Shown here one piece after another: positions 56,945 through 64,000 of a stretch of DNA of 64,000 nt; position 1 is the first letter of the stretch; each line of letters opens with the position of its first letter. Below the pieces are notes generated by a model that saw only the letters and a list, made by a program, of their open reading frames with translations, had not been told where the DNA came from and searched no databases. The translations under genes and the position numbers were made by a program. Origin of the DNA: Lutibacter oricola (GTDB taxonomy: Bacteria; Bacteroidota; Bacteroidia; Flavobacteriales; Flavobacteriaceae); the NCBI RefSeq assembly GCF_900106565.1, contig NZ_FNNJ01000004.1, positions 202,434-266,433 of the forward strand, in the 5' to 3' direction.

Positions 56945-56946
56945 AA

Positions 56947-57699
56947 ATGAAAGTAATAATTATTGAAGACGAAAAGCCTGCAGCGCGAAGATTAGGAAGA
57001 ATGCTTAATGAACTAAGTATAGAGCCAATAGCAACTTTGCATTCGGTTGAAGAATCTGTAAATTGGTTTCATAACAATGAACATCCAGATTTACTATTTC
57101 TAGATATTCAATTATCCGATGGCTTATCGTTTGAAATTTTTGATGAAATAGAAGTAGATAGTGCCATTATTTTTACAACAGCCTATGATGAATATGCTTT
57201 AAAAGCCTTTAAATTAAATAGTGTAGATTATTTATTAAAACCAATAGATGCTGATGAGTTAGAAGTGGCTATTGATAAGTTTAAAAAAATACAATTTGCT
57301 GAAACAACAAAAGTGTTTGATCTTCAACAATTAAAAAATATAATGCGGCCTACGCAGCATAGTTTCAAAAAAAGATTTACAGTAAAAATTGGGCAGCATT
57401 TAAAAATGATTTCAATAGAAAATATAGAGTGTTTTTATAGCGAAAATAAAGCAACAAATATATATACTACCGAAAATAGAAATTATTTAATAGACAATAC
57501 TTTAGATGAGTTGGAGCAATTACTAGATCCAGAAGTATTTTATAGAGTAAGCCGCAAATACTATGTAAATATAAACGCAATTAAAGATATTGTTTCGTAT
57601 ACAAATAGTCGCTTAAAATTAATTCTTAATTCTTATAAAGAAGATGAAATTATTGTTAGCAGAGAGCGTGTAAAAGATTTTAAAGCTTGGATTGATTGA
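56947..57699 (+). CDS. LytTR-family response regulator
   Basis: The 250-residue regulator has an N-terminal receiver domain with phosphoacceptor Asp53 (LLFLDIQLSDG) and conserved Lys98 (YLLKPI), and a C-terminal LytTR DNA-binding domain (about 150-250: ENIECFYSENKATNIYTT, FYRVSRKYYVNINAI). It should be phosphorylated by the sensor kinase at 54745-56088. The direct repeat at 54154-54192 has the spacing expected for its binding, so the operon may be autoregulated. Confidence 0.92.
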   Translation: MKVIIIEDEKPAARRLGRMLNELSIEPIATLHSVEESVNWFHNNEHPDLLFLDIQLSDGLSFEIFDEIEVDSAIIFTTAYDEYALKAFKLNSVDYLLKPIDADELEVAIDKFKKIQFAETTKVFDLQQLKNIMRPTQHSFKKRFTVKIGQHLKMISIENIECFYSENKATNIYTTENRNYLIDNTLDELEQLLDPEVFYRVSRKYYVNINAIKDIVSYTNSRLKLILNSYKEDEIIVSRERVKDFKAWID

Positions 57700-57775
57700 G
57701 TTTAGTTGTAAAGTTTCTGAATTTTATGGGTAGTAATCAACTTTTCTTACATTATTACTAGGTTCTTTTAAAACT

Positions 57776-57811
57776 GAAGCAATCTTAATTGTTTCATATA
57801 GAGGTTGCTTC
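57776..57811. repeat. Decayed palindromic intergenic element
   Basis: GAAGCAATCT (57776-57785) is inverted to AGGTTGCTTC (57802-57811) with one mismatch, followed by ACTACATTCGCAATAACG. The pattern resembles the GAAGCAATCT/TTGCTTC-type interspersed palindromes of many bacterial genomes. Confidence 0.35.
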
Positions 57812-57956
57812 ACTACATTCGCAATAACGTTCTTTTTTGTTATAACAAGGTTTTCCTTTAAATGGAATCGAAAAGCAGATTAGATACCTTTTAACTATTA
57901 AACAAATCGCCGAATTAACCATTTCACCATAAATCCACAAAATCAGCCAATTAACA

Positions 57957-57987
57957 TTGTTATTTCAAATTGTTTTTACTAAATTTG
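57957..57987 (+). promoter_or_regulatory. Promoter of rpsA
   Basis: TTG (57957-57959) is followed after 20 bp by TAAATTTG (57980-57987), the second an exact -7 match followed by CAC. It leaves a leader of about 120 nt before the ATG. Confidence 0.55.
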
Positions 57988-58112
57988 CACTCCTTTTTAC
58001 GAGAACAGATTTAAAAAGGAATTAGAAATCATTTTTTATAAATAATCTCTTTGCATTATTATCGTTTAAAAATCTGAATAATAATAAGATACAAATTTTA
58101 ATCATCAGCAAT

Positions 58113-59942
58113 ATGTCTGAAGAAACAAAAAAAACTGAAGAGCAAGTAGAAGCTACTGAAGTACAACAAACTGAAGCAACTCCGCAAGAAGTTGTTGAAA
58201 AAGTAAATCCTGAAGAATTTTTAGCAAACTTTGACTGGCACAAATACGAAGAAGGTATTGAAGCAGTTGACGAAGAAAACTTAAAAGCTTTTGAAGCAGC
58301 CTTAGAAGGTACATTAGGTTTAGTAAACGAGCGTGAAGTTATCGAAGGTACTGTGGTTAGAAAAACTGACCGTGAAGCAATTATCGATATCAATTCAAAA
58401 TCTGAAGGTGTTATCTCATTAAACGAATTTCGTTACAATCCTAACTTAGCTGTTGGAGATACTGTAGAAGTTTTAGTAGATAAAAGAGAAGATAGTACAG
58501 GTCAATTAGTATTATCTCACAAAAAAGCAAGAGTTATTAAAGCTTGGGATCGTGTTAATAATGCACACGAAACAGGTGAAGTAGTTAACGGTTTTGTTAA
58601 GTGTAGAACTCGTGGAGGTATGATTGTAGATGTTTTCGGAATTGAAGCATTCTTACCAGGTTCTCAAATTGATGTAAAACCAATTAGAGACTACGATCAA
58701 TACGTAGAGAAAACAATGGAATTCAAAGTTGTTAAAATCAACCAAGAATTTAAAAACGTTGTGGTATCTCATAAAGCTCTTATTGAAGCTGATATTGAAA
58801 TCCAGAAAAAAGAAATTATTGGTAAATTAGAAAAAGGACAAGTATTAGAAGGTGTTGTTAAAAACATTACTTCTTACGGTGTATTTGTTGATTTAGGTGG
58901 TGTAGACGGATTAGTTCACATTACAGATTTATCATGGTCTAGAATTAACCACCCAAGTGAGGTAGTTGAATTAGATCAAGTATTAAACGTTGTAATCCTT
59001 GATTTTGATGATGAGAAAACAAGAATTCAATTAGGATTAAAACAATTAAACGCTCACCCATGGGAAGCTTTAGACGATACTATTAAAGTTGGAGATAAAG
59101 TAAAAGGTAAGGTAGTTGTAATCGCTGATTACGGTGCATTTATCGAAGTAGCTCAAGGAGTTGAAGGTTTAATCCACGTTTCTGAAATGTCTTGGTCAAC
59201 ACACTTAAGATCTGCACAAGATTTTGTAAAAGTTGGTGACGAGGTTGAAGCACAAGTTTTAACTTTAGATAGAGAAGAGCGTAAAATGTCATTAGGTATT
59301 AAACAATTACACCCAGATCCTTGGACTGATATTGTTGCTAAATACCCAGTTGGTTCTACACATACAGGAACTGTACGTAACTACACTAACTTTGGTGTGT
59401 TTGTAGAGTTAGAAGAAGGAATTGACGGATTAGTTTATATCTCAGACTTATCTTGGACTAAGAAAATTAAGCACCCATCAGACTTTGTTGCTGTAGGTGA
59501 TAAATTAGCTGTTCAAGTGTTAGAATTAGATGTAGATGGTCGTAAATTAAACTTAGGACACAAACAAACTACTGAAAACCCTTGGGATAAGCACGAAGAA
59601 ACTTATGCTATCGACTCTATACACGAAGGTGTTGTTAAAGAGAAAAGCGATAAAGGTTTAGTAGTAACTTTAGCTGAAGGTATCGAAGCATTCGTACCAA
59701 GCCGTTTCACAACTAAAGAAGATGGAACTAAAATAGCTAAAGGTGAAACTGAAAAATTCAAAGTTATAGAATTTAACAAAGAATTTAGACGTATCGTTGC
59801 TTCTCACACTTCAATATTCAAAGCTCAAGAAGAAAAGAATATTAGAACTGCACAGAAGAAAGCGGATAGCGCTGAAAAAACTACTTTAGGAGACTTAGGT
59901 GGAGATTTAGCTGCTTTAAAGAAAAAAATGGAAGGGAAATAA
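58113..59942 (+). CDS. rpsA: 30S ribosomal protein S1
   Basis: The 609-residue protein has six S1 RNA-binding repeats after an acidic N-terminal leader (TEEQVEATEVQQTEATPQEV). Signature repeats include SYGVFVDLGGVDGLVHITDL, DYGAFIEVAQGVEGLIHVSE and NFGVFVELEEGIDGLVYISD. S1 brings messages to the 30S subunit, which is important in a phylum without strong Shine-Dalgarno sequences. Its codons are more C-ending than its neighbours, as expected for a highly expressed gene. Confidence 0.97.
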   Translation: MSEETKKTEEQVEATEVQQTEATPQEVVEKVNPEEFLANFDWHKYEEGIEAVDEENLKAFEAALEGTLGLVNEREVIEGTVVRKTDREAIIDINSKSEGVISLNEFRYNPNLAVGDTVEVLVDKREDSTGQLVLSHKKARVIKAWDRVNNAHETGEVVNGFVKCRTRGGMIVDVFGIEAFLPGSQIDVKPIRDYDQYVEKTMEFKVVKINQEFKNVVVSHKALIEADIEIQKKEIIGKLEKGQVLEGVVKNITSYGVFVDLGGVDGLVHITDLSWSRINHPSEVVELDQVLNVVILDFDDEKTRIQLGLKQLNAHPWEALDDTIKVGDKVKGKVVVIADYGAFIEVAQGVEGLIHVSEMSWSTHLRSAQDFVKVGDEVEAQVLTLDREERKMSLGIKQLHPDPWTDIVAKYPVGSTHTGTVRNYTNFGVFVELEEGIDGLVYISDLSWTKKIKHPSDFVAVGDKLAVQVLELDVDGRKLNLGHKQTTENPWDKHEETYAIDSIHEGVVKEKSDKGLVVTLAEGIEAFVPSRFTTKEDGTKIAKGETEKFKVIEFNKEFRRIVASHTSIFKAQEEKNIRTAQKKADSAEKTTLGDLGGDLAALKKKMEGK

Positions 59943-59968
59943 GATTTTATTTTCATAAACATATTTTA

Positions 59969-60000
59969 AAAGCTGTATCATTTGATACAGCTTTTTTTTT
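59969..60000 (+). terminator. Terminator after rpsA
   Basis: A 12-bp stem AAAAGCTGTATC / GATACAGCTTTT with a 4-nt loop (59969-59996) is followed by a T-run. It lies 27 bp past the rpsA stop. Confidence 0.9.
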
Positions 60001-60021
60001 CGTCATTATAGTAAATACATA

Positions 60022-60029
60022 TATATTTG
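60022..60029 (+). promoter_or_regulatory. -7 promoter element of glmM
   Basis: TATATTTG, an exact consensus match, is 25 bp upstream of the glmM ATG. A TTTCG ending at 60002, 19 bp earlier, is a degenerate -33 candidate. Confidence 0.5.
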
Positions 60030-60053
60030 TAACGCTTAAAAAAAACTAAAACA

Positions 60054-61439
60054 ATGTCATTAATAAAATCAATATCAGGAATAAGAGGAACTATTGGAGG
60101 TAAAGTAAACGACAATTTAACTCCTATTGATGCTGTAAAATTTGCAGCAGCTTACGGAACTTGGTTAAAAGAGAATTCAACAAAAGCTAATTTAACTGTT
60201 GTAGTAGGTAGAGATGCTCGTATTTCGGGTAAAATGGTAAGTAGTTTAGTATGTAATACCTTAGTAGGTTTAGGAATCAATGTTATTGATTTAGGTTTAT
60301 CAACTACGCCAACTGTTGAGGTAGCTGTACCTTTAAAAAATGCAGATGGTGGTATTATTTTAACAGCAAGTCACAATCCAAAACAATGGAATGCTTTAAA
60401 GTTGTTAAATGAAAAAGGAGAGTTTTTAAATGGAGAAAATGGAAGTGATGTATTAAAAATTGCTGAAGATGAAAGTTATGTTTTTTCTGAAGTTGATGAT
60501 TTGGGTACTTATAGTAAGTTACCGGGTTATATGGATACTCATATAGAAGAGGTTTTAAAACTAAAATTGGTAGATGCGGAAGCTATTAAAAAAGCAAATT
60601 TTAAAGTTGTTGTAGATGCAGTTAATTCAACAGGAGGTATTGTAATACCAGCTTTGCTAGATAAATTAGGTGTTGAATGTGTAAAATTATATTGCGAACC
60701 GAACGGACAGTTTCCACATAACCCAGAACCTTTAAAAGAGCATTTAACCGATATTTCTGAATTAGTGGTTAAAGAAAACGCAGATTTAGGAATTGTAGTA
60801 GATCCAGATGTAGATAGATTAGCATTAGTTTGTGAAGATGGGTCTATGTTTGGTGAAGAATACACATTAGTAGCTTGTGCAGATTATGTGTTGAGTAAAA
60901 CACCTGGTAATACGGTTTCAAACTTATCTTCTTCAAGAGCGTTAAGAGATGTTACTGAAAAACACGGAGGTACTTACCAAGCAAGTGCAGTTGGAGAAGT
61001 AAATGTGGTAAATTTAATGAAAGATAACCAAGCAGTTATTGGAGGTGAAGGTAATGGTGGTATTATTTATCCAGACTCACATTACGGTAGAGATTCGTTG
61101 GTTGGTGTTGCTTTATTTTTAACGCATTTAGCAAACTTAAAAGTAAGTTGTAAAACGCTAAGAGAAAGCTATCCAAGCTATTTTATGAGTAAAAATAAAA
61201 TTACATTAACAGAAGAAATTAATGTAGATGAAATTCTTGAAAAAATGGCTGTTAAATATGCTGCTGAAGATGTAACAACTATAGATGGTGTAAAAGTAGA
61301 TTTCGAAACGGAATGGGTGCATTTACGTAAATCAAATACAGAGCCTATTATTAGAATTTATAGCGAAAGTACTTCACAAGAAAATGCAGATGCTTTGGCA
61401 GAAAGAATTATAGAAGAAATAAAAGAAATTACAAAGTAG
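60054..61439 (+). CDS. glmM: Phosphoglucosamine mutase
   Basis: The 461-residue alpha-D-phosphohexomutase has the phosphoserine Ser106 in ILTASHNPKQWN, the Mg site DPDVDRLA, the sugar-binding GEGNGG, and a C-terminal phosphate-binding LRKSNTEPIIRIYSE. It converts glucosamine-6-phosphate to glucosamine-1-phosphate for peptidoglycan precursor synthesis. Phosphomannomutase activity is the main alternative. It is followed by an outer-membrane protein gene 6 bp downstream, so the two are co-transcribed. Confidence 0.92.
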   Translation: MSLIKSISGIRGTIGGKVNDNLTPIDAVKFAAAYGTWLKENSTKANLTVVVGRDARISGKMVSSLVCNTLVGLGINVIDLGLSTTPTVEVAVPLKNADGGIILTASHNPKQWNALKLLNEKGEFLNGENGSDVLKIAEDESYVFSEVDDLGTYSKLPGYMDTHIEEVLKLKLVDAEAIKKANFKVVVDAVNSTGGIVIPALLDKLGVECVKLYCEPNGQFPHNPEPLKEHLTDISELVVKENADLGIVVDPDVDRLALVCEDGSMFGEEYTLVACADYVLSKTPGNTVSNLSSSRALRDVTEKHGGTYQASAVGEVNVVNLMKDNQAVIGGEGNGGIIYPDSHYGRDSLVGVALFLTHLANLKVSCKTLRESYPSYFMSKNKITLTEEINVDEILEKMAVKYAAEDVTTIDGVKVDFETEWVHLRKSNTEPIIRIYSESTSQENADALAERIIEEIKEITK

Positions 61440-61445
61440 AATATA

Positions 61446-62297
61446 ATGAGAATTAAAGTATTAGTATGTGTAACGCTATTAGCATCTATTTCTATGTTTT
61501 CACAAGATAAAACAGTAGACGCGAATAAGGTTAATTATAATGATGCCGGAAGTAATAAAGGTAAAATGTTTGCGCATTGGGGTTGGAATAGAGGTCATTT
61601 TTCAAACTCAGATATTACGTTTAAAGGAGAAGATTATAACTTCACTATAAAAGATGTAGTGAGTGATGATAAACCAAAACCATTTGGAATTTATTATTTT
61701 AAACCAGATGAAATTACCATACCTCAAACAAATTTTAGAATAGGATATTTTTTTAAAGAAAACTATACCGTTGCTTTAGGAGTTGACCATATGAAATATG
61801 TAATGCGTAACAATCAAAATGTTACTTATAGTGGAAATTTACCTGCAGGAAGTGAAATATTTACATCAACAGGAAATACCGTTCTTTTACATAAAGATTT
61901 TTTAACCTTTGAGCATACCGATGGGTTAAATTATGTAAATGTTGAAGTAAGTCGTTTTGATAATTTAGATAACTGGCTAAAATTCCCAATTAAAAACATA
62001 GATATAAACTTAACAGAAGGAGTAGGAGTTGGACTGCTATATCCAAAAACCAATACAAAGTTATTAGGTAAAGAGCGTTACGATGATTTTCATGTATCTG
62101 GATACGGAATTTCAGCTCACGTAGGCTTGAATGTTACCTTTTTTAAACACTTTTTTATTCAATCTAATATGAAGGTGGGCTATATTAATATGAATGATAT
62201 TAGAACAACAGAATCTACTAAAGATTCAGCCTCGCAACATTTTACATTTTTCGAAAATATGTATGTGTTTGGAGCAAGATTTAGGTTGTTTAAATAA
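61446..62297 (+). CDS. Predicted outer-membrane beta-barrel protein
   Basis: The 283-residue protein has a signal peptide (MRIKVLVCVTLLASISMFSQ). The remainder has alternating hydrophobic/polar stretches with aromatic ends (FRIGYFFKENYTVALGVDHMKYVM, ISAHVGLNVTFFKHFFIQSNMKVGYI), ending RFRLF, as in beta-barrel outer-membrane proteins. I do not recognise a specific family. It lies 6 bp after glmM and before a strong terminator. Confidence 0.68.
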   Translation: MRIKVLVCVTLLASISMFSQDKTVDANKVNYNDAGSNKGKMFAHWGWNRGHFSNSDITFKGEDYNFTIKDVVSDDKPKPFGIYYFKPDEITIPQTNFRIGYFFKENYTVALGVDHMKYVMRNNQNVTYSGNLPAGSEIFTSTGNTVLLHKDFLTFEHTDGLNYVNVEVSRFDNLDNWLKFPIKNIDINLTEGVGVGLLYPKTNTKLLGKERYDDFHVSGYGISAHVGLNVTFFKHFFIQSNMKVGYINMNDIRTTESTKDSASQHFTFFENMYVFGARFRLFK

Positions 62298-62317
62298 ACA
62301 ACATTTTATATAAAACT

Positions 62318-62352
62318 AAAAAGCGTTCAATAATTATTGAACGCTTTTTTTT
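62318..62352 (+). terminator. Terminator after the glmM operon
   Basis: A perfect 16-bp inverted repeat AAAAAGCGTTCAATAA / TTATTGAACGCTTTTT is followed by further Ts. It marks the end of the last recognisable gene. Confidence 0.88.
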
Positions 62353-62365
62353 ATGTGTAATATGG

Positions 62366-62408
62366 GTGTTTGGTGTTTGGTGTTTGGTGTTTGGTTGCTG
62401 GTTGTTGG
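62366..62408 (+). repeat. GTTTGGT-type heptamer tract
   Basis: A run of 7-bp units (GTGTTTG, GTGTTTG, then GTTGCTG and GTTGTTG variants) leads into the first array palindrome. Its strand partner is the CCAACAA tract at 56921-56944. Confidence 0.6.
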
Positions 62409-62573
62409 TCATTTCGACTCCGCTCAATGGAAAAGAACAAAAACAAACTAATTAGTAAAACTTATAGTGGATTCCTGCCTGCGTAGGAATGACAGTAGCA
62501 CTGTTGAAGCGTGAGATTCTTCAGTTCCGCTGCGCTGCATTCAGAATGACATTAAAAAAGAGAAGAGCGTCCT

Positions 62574-62899
62574 ATGAAATTTTCAGTAGAAAATACATCC
62601 GAAGAAAAAGAAACAGGCGGTGGTGTTTGAGCGCAGCGAGTTCAGCGCATGTCTTTTTTAAGGAGCTGTATTTTAATGAAAATATCATCAGACTAGATTT
62701 TTGGTTCTTTTCATCAATGGAAAAGAATAAAAGCAAACTAATTAGTAAAACTTAAAATGGATTCCTGCCTACGCAGGAATGACATACTAGTATTGTTGAA
62801 ACGTGAGATTCTTCGCTTCCGCTACGCTGCTCTCAGAATGACAAGTAGAGGTTATCATTTCGACTCCGCTCAATGACCTAAAAAAGAGAAGAGCGTCCT
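62574..62899 (+). repeat. Array unit 1 (full composite)
   Basis: Segment C (ATG at 62574), D (from GAGCGCAGCGAGTTCAGCGC), B1, B2 and A modules in that order, 326 bp. Units starting at 63227 and 63553 have the same order. Confidence 0.75.
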
Positions 62900-63226
62900 A
62901 TGAAATTTTTAGTAGAAAATACATCCGAAGAAAAAGAAACAGGCGGTGGTGTTTGGTTATTGGTTGCTGGTCATTTCGATTCCGCTCAATGACCACGTTT
63001 ATCTACTCAACTGGAACAGAGCTTTTTTTTACAATTGAAGCGTGAGATTCTTCGCTTCCGCTGCGCTGCTCTCAGAATGACAAGTAGAGGTTATCATTTC
63101 GACTCCGCTCAATGACCACGTTTGTCTACTCAACTGGAACAGAGCATTTTTTTACAATTGAAGCGTGAGATTCTTCAGTTCCACTGCGTTGCATTCAGAA
63201 TGACAATAAAAAAAGAAAACCGTCCT
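62900..63226 (+). repeat. Array unit 2 (variant composite)
   Basis: Segment C starts at 62900, but the D and B1 modules are missing. Instead there are two copies of a 123-bp subrepeat (starts near 62995 and 63118, ACGTTTRTCTACTCAACTGG) with A and B2. Length is 327 bp, close to the other units. Confidence 0.7.
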
Positions 63227-63552
63227 ATGAAATTTTCAGTAGAAAATACATCCGAAGAAAAAGAAACAGGCGGTGGTGTTTGAGCGCAGCGAGTTCAGCG
63301 CATGTCTTTTTTAAGGAGCTGTATTTTAATGAAAATATCATCAGACTAGATTTTTGGTTCTTTTCATCAATGGAAAAGAACAAAAGTATACTTCTTAGTA
63401 AAACTTAAAATAGATTCCTACCTGTGCAGGAATGACATACTAGTATTGTTGAAACGTGAGATTCTTCAATTCCGCTTCGCTGCTCTAAGAATGACAAGTA
63501 GAGGTTATCATTTCGACTCCGCTCAATGACCTAAAAAAGAGAAGAGCGTCCT
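63227..63552 (+). repeat. Array unit 3 (full composite)
   Basis: Same module order as unit 1 with several substitutions, for example B1 reads ATTCCTACCTGTGCAGGAAT, which weakens the hairpin stem. Confidence 0.75.
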
Positions 63553-63878
63553 ATGAAATTTTCAGTAGAAAATACATTTGAAGAAAAAGAAACAGGCGGT
63601 GGTGTTTGAGCGCAGCGAGTTCAGCGCATGTCTTTTTTAAGGAGCTGTATTTTAATGAAAATATCATCAGACTAGATTTTTGGTTCTTTTCATCAATGGA
63701 AAAGAATAAAAGCAAACTAATTAGTAAAACTCATAATGGATTCCTGCCTGCGCAGGAATGACATACTAGTATTGTTGAAACGTGAGATTCTTCGCTTCCG
63801 CTGCGCTACTCTCAGAATGATAAGTAGAGACTATCATTTCGACTCCGCTCAATGACCTAAAAAAGAGAAGAGCGTCCT
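63553..63878 (+). repeat. Array unit 4 (full composite)
   Basis: Full C-D-B1-B2-A order with the best-preserved B1 palindrome. A fifth C segment starts at 63879 and then passes into heptamer repeats and another A module before the window ends. Confidence 0.75.
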
Positions 63879-63924
63879 ATGAAATTTTCAGTAGAAAATA
63901 CATTTGAAGAAAAAGAAACAGGCG

Positions 63925-63970
63925 GTGGTGTTTGGTGTTTGGTTGTTGGTTGTTGGTGTTTGGTTGCTGG
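63925..63970 (+). repeat. GTTTGGT/GTTGGTT heptamer tract
   Basis: Same heptamer type as at 62366-62408, here joining segment C to an A module. Confidence 0.6.
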
Positions 63971-64000
63971 TCATTTCGACTCCGCTCAATGACCTAAAAA

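Larger units (their letters stand above)
57700..58112. other. Region between the LytTR regulator and rpsA
   Basis: No gene was found in about 410 bp. It contains a decayed palindromic element (57776-57811), the rpsA promoter (57957-57987) and a leader of about 120 nt before the rpsA ATG. No strong terminator was seen for the two-component operon. Confidence 0.6.
62409..64000. repeat. Composite tandem array with ~326-bp period, continuing past the window
   Basis: The region is built from three modules that recur in several orders. A is TCATTTCGACTCCGCTCAATGA, at 62409, 62855, 62971, 63094, 63508, 63834 and 63971. B1 is ATTCCTGCCTGCGCAGGAAT (8-bp stem, CTGC loop) at 62471, 62761, 63414 and 63740. 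B2 is a 41-bp GTGAGATTCTTC...CAGAATGACA element at 62511, 62803, 63042, 63165, 63456 and 63782. A further conserved segment (C) contains an ATG at 62574, 62900, 63227, 63553 and 63879, spaced 326-327 bp. No long reading frame is shared. Confidence 0.85.

Noticed and set aside
57700..58112. A tRNA or riboswitch before rpsA
   Set aside because: No cloverleaf or known riboswitch core could be found; only a promoter, a decayed palindrome and a plain AT-rich leader are visible.
58022..58393. A 123-codon serine-rich minus-strand frame overlapping the start of rpsA
   Set aside because: It is antisense to the conserved S1 coding region with a serine- and phenylalanine-rich composition typical of reading a coding strand backwards.
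62489..62755. An 88-codon plus-strand reading frame within the terminal array
   Set aside because: It crosses several repeat modules, has no family resemblance and is not maintained in the other array units; it is a by-product of repeats.
62409..64000. CRISPR array
   Set aside because: The repeats are long and composite, the intervals are not unique spacers, and no cas genes are present in the window.

Overview
The window is AT-rich chromosomal DNA from a member of the Bacteroidota, most likely a marine Flavobacteriaceae species. The evidence is the gene content (BshC, a MutS2-like protein without Smr, DUF6702, 2TM-domain proteins, an EF-G paralogue, Bacteroidota-style lipoproteins), the lack of Shine-Dalgarno sequences, and many genes preceded by the Bacteroidota -7 promoter element TAnnTTTG. 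No rRNA, tRNA, CRISPR array, prophage or insertion sequence was found.

Layout. The 3' end of rimO (1-383) is followed by a five-gene minus-strand operon (456-6316) encoding a gluconokinase/6-phosphogluconate dehydrogenase fusion, an Nramp-fold transporter without the usual metal ligands, an FCD-type GntR regulator, a PL7 alginate lyase lipoprotein and an SDR reductase. Its promoter carries two overlapping palindromes. From 6.5 to 23.8 kb come an M14 peptidase, a Dph6-type ATP-binding protein, a methyltransferase with bshC, an EF-hand protein, lpd, argS, a serine hydrolase, a YkgJ cysteine-cluster protein, a thioredoxin, a DUF1080/NamZ pair and a LolC/E-type permease. From 23.8 to 30.6 kb is a minus-strand run with tandem M1 peptidases, a DUF6702 protein and tandem carboxypeptidase-regulatory-domain proteins. 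From 31.5 to 39.5 kb is an envelope and redox block: prx, then tpx-dgkA-ftsK-lolA-lptF/G-ribB-DUF4369. From 39.8 to 51.5 kb are a FAH-family hydrolase, MATE pump, HHH and OmpA proteins, mutS2-like and ung genes with interleaved promoters, lipA, a second unusual Nramp, an ECF sigma factor and a GT2.

The last part (51.8-64 kb) holds an EF-G paralogue lacking the G3 histidine, then a LytS/LytTR two-component locus whose sensor kinase is fused to a 2TM domain and followed by two free 2TM proteins, then rpsA, glmM and a predicted outer-membrane protein. The two-component locus is preceded by a near-perfect 21-bp-period direct repeat of the kind LytTR regulators bind. The final 1.6 kb has no credible long gene. 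It is a tandem array with a period of about 326 bp, built from short palindromic modules, and it runs off the end of the window. Degenerate single copies of related palindromes lie upstream at 56.5 and 57.8 kb.

Most credible points for follow-up: the operator pair and metal-site-less Nramp in the gluconate/uronate operon, the LytTR site with the kinase-2TM fusion, the 326-bp array, the EF-G paralogue, and the RibB protein whose GTP cyclohydrolase II domain has lost its zinc cysteines. All calls come from reading the sequence; no database search was run.
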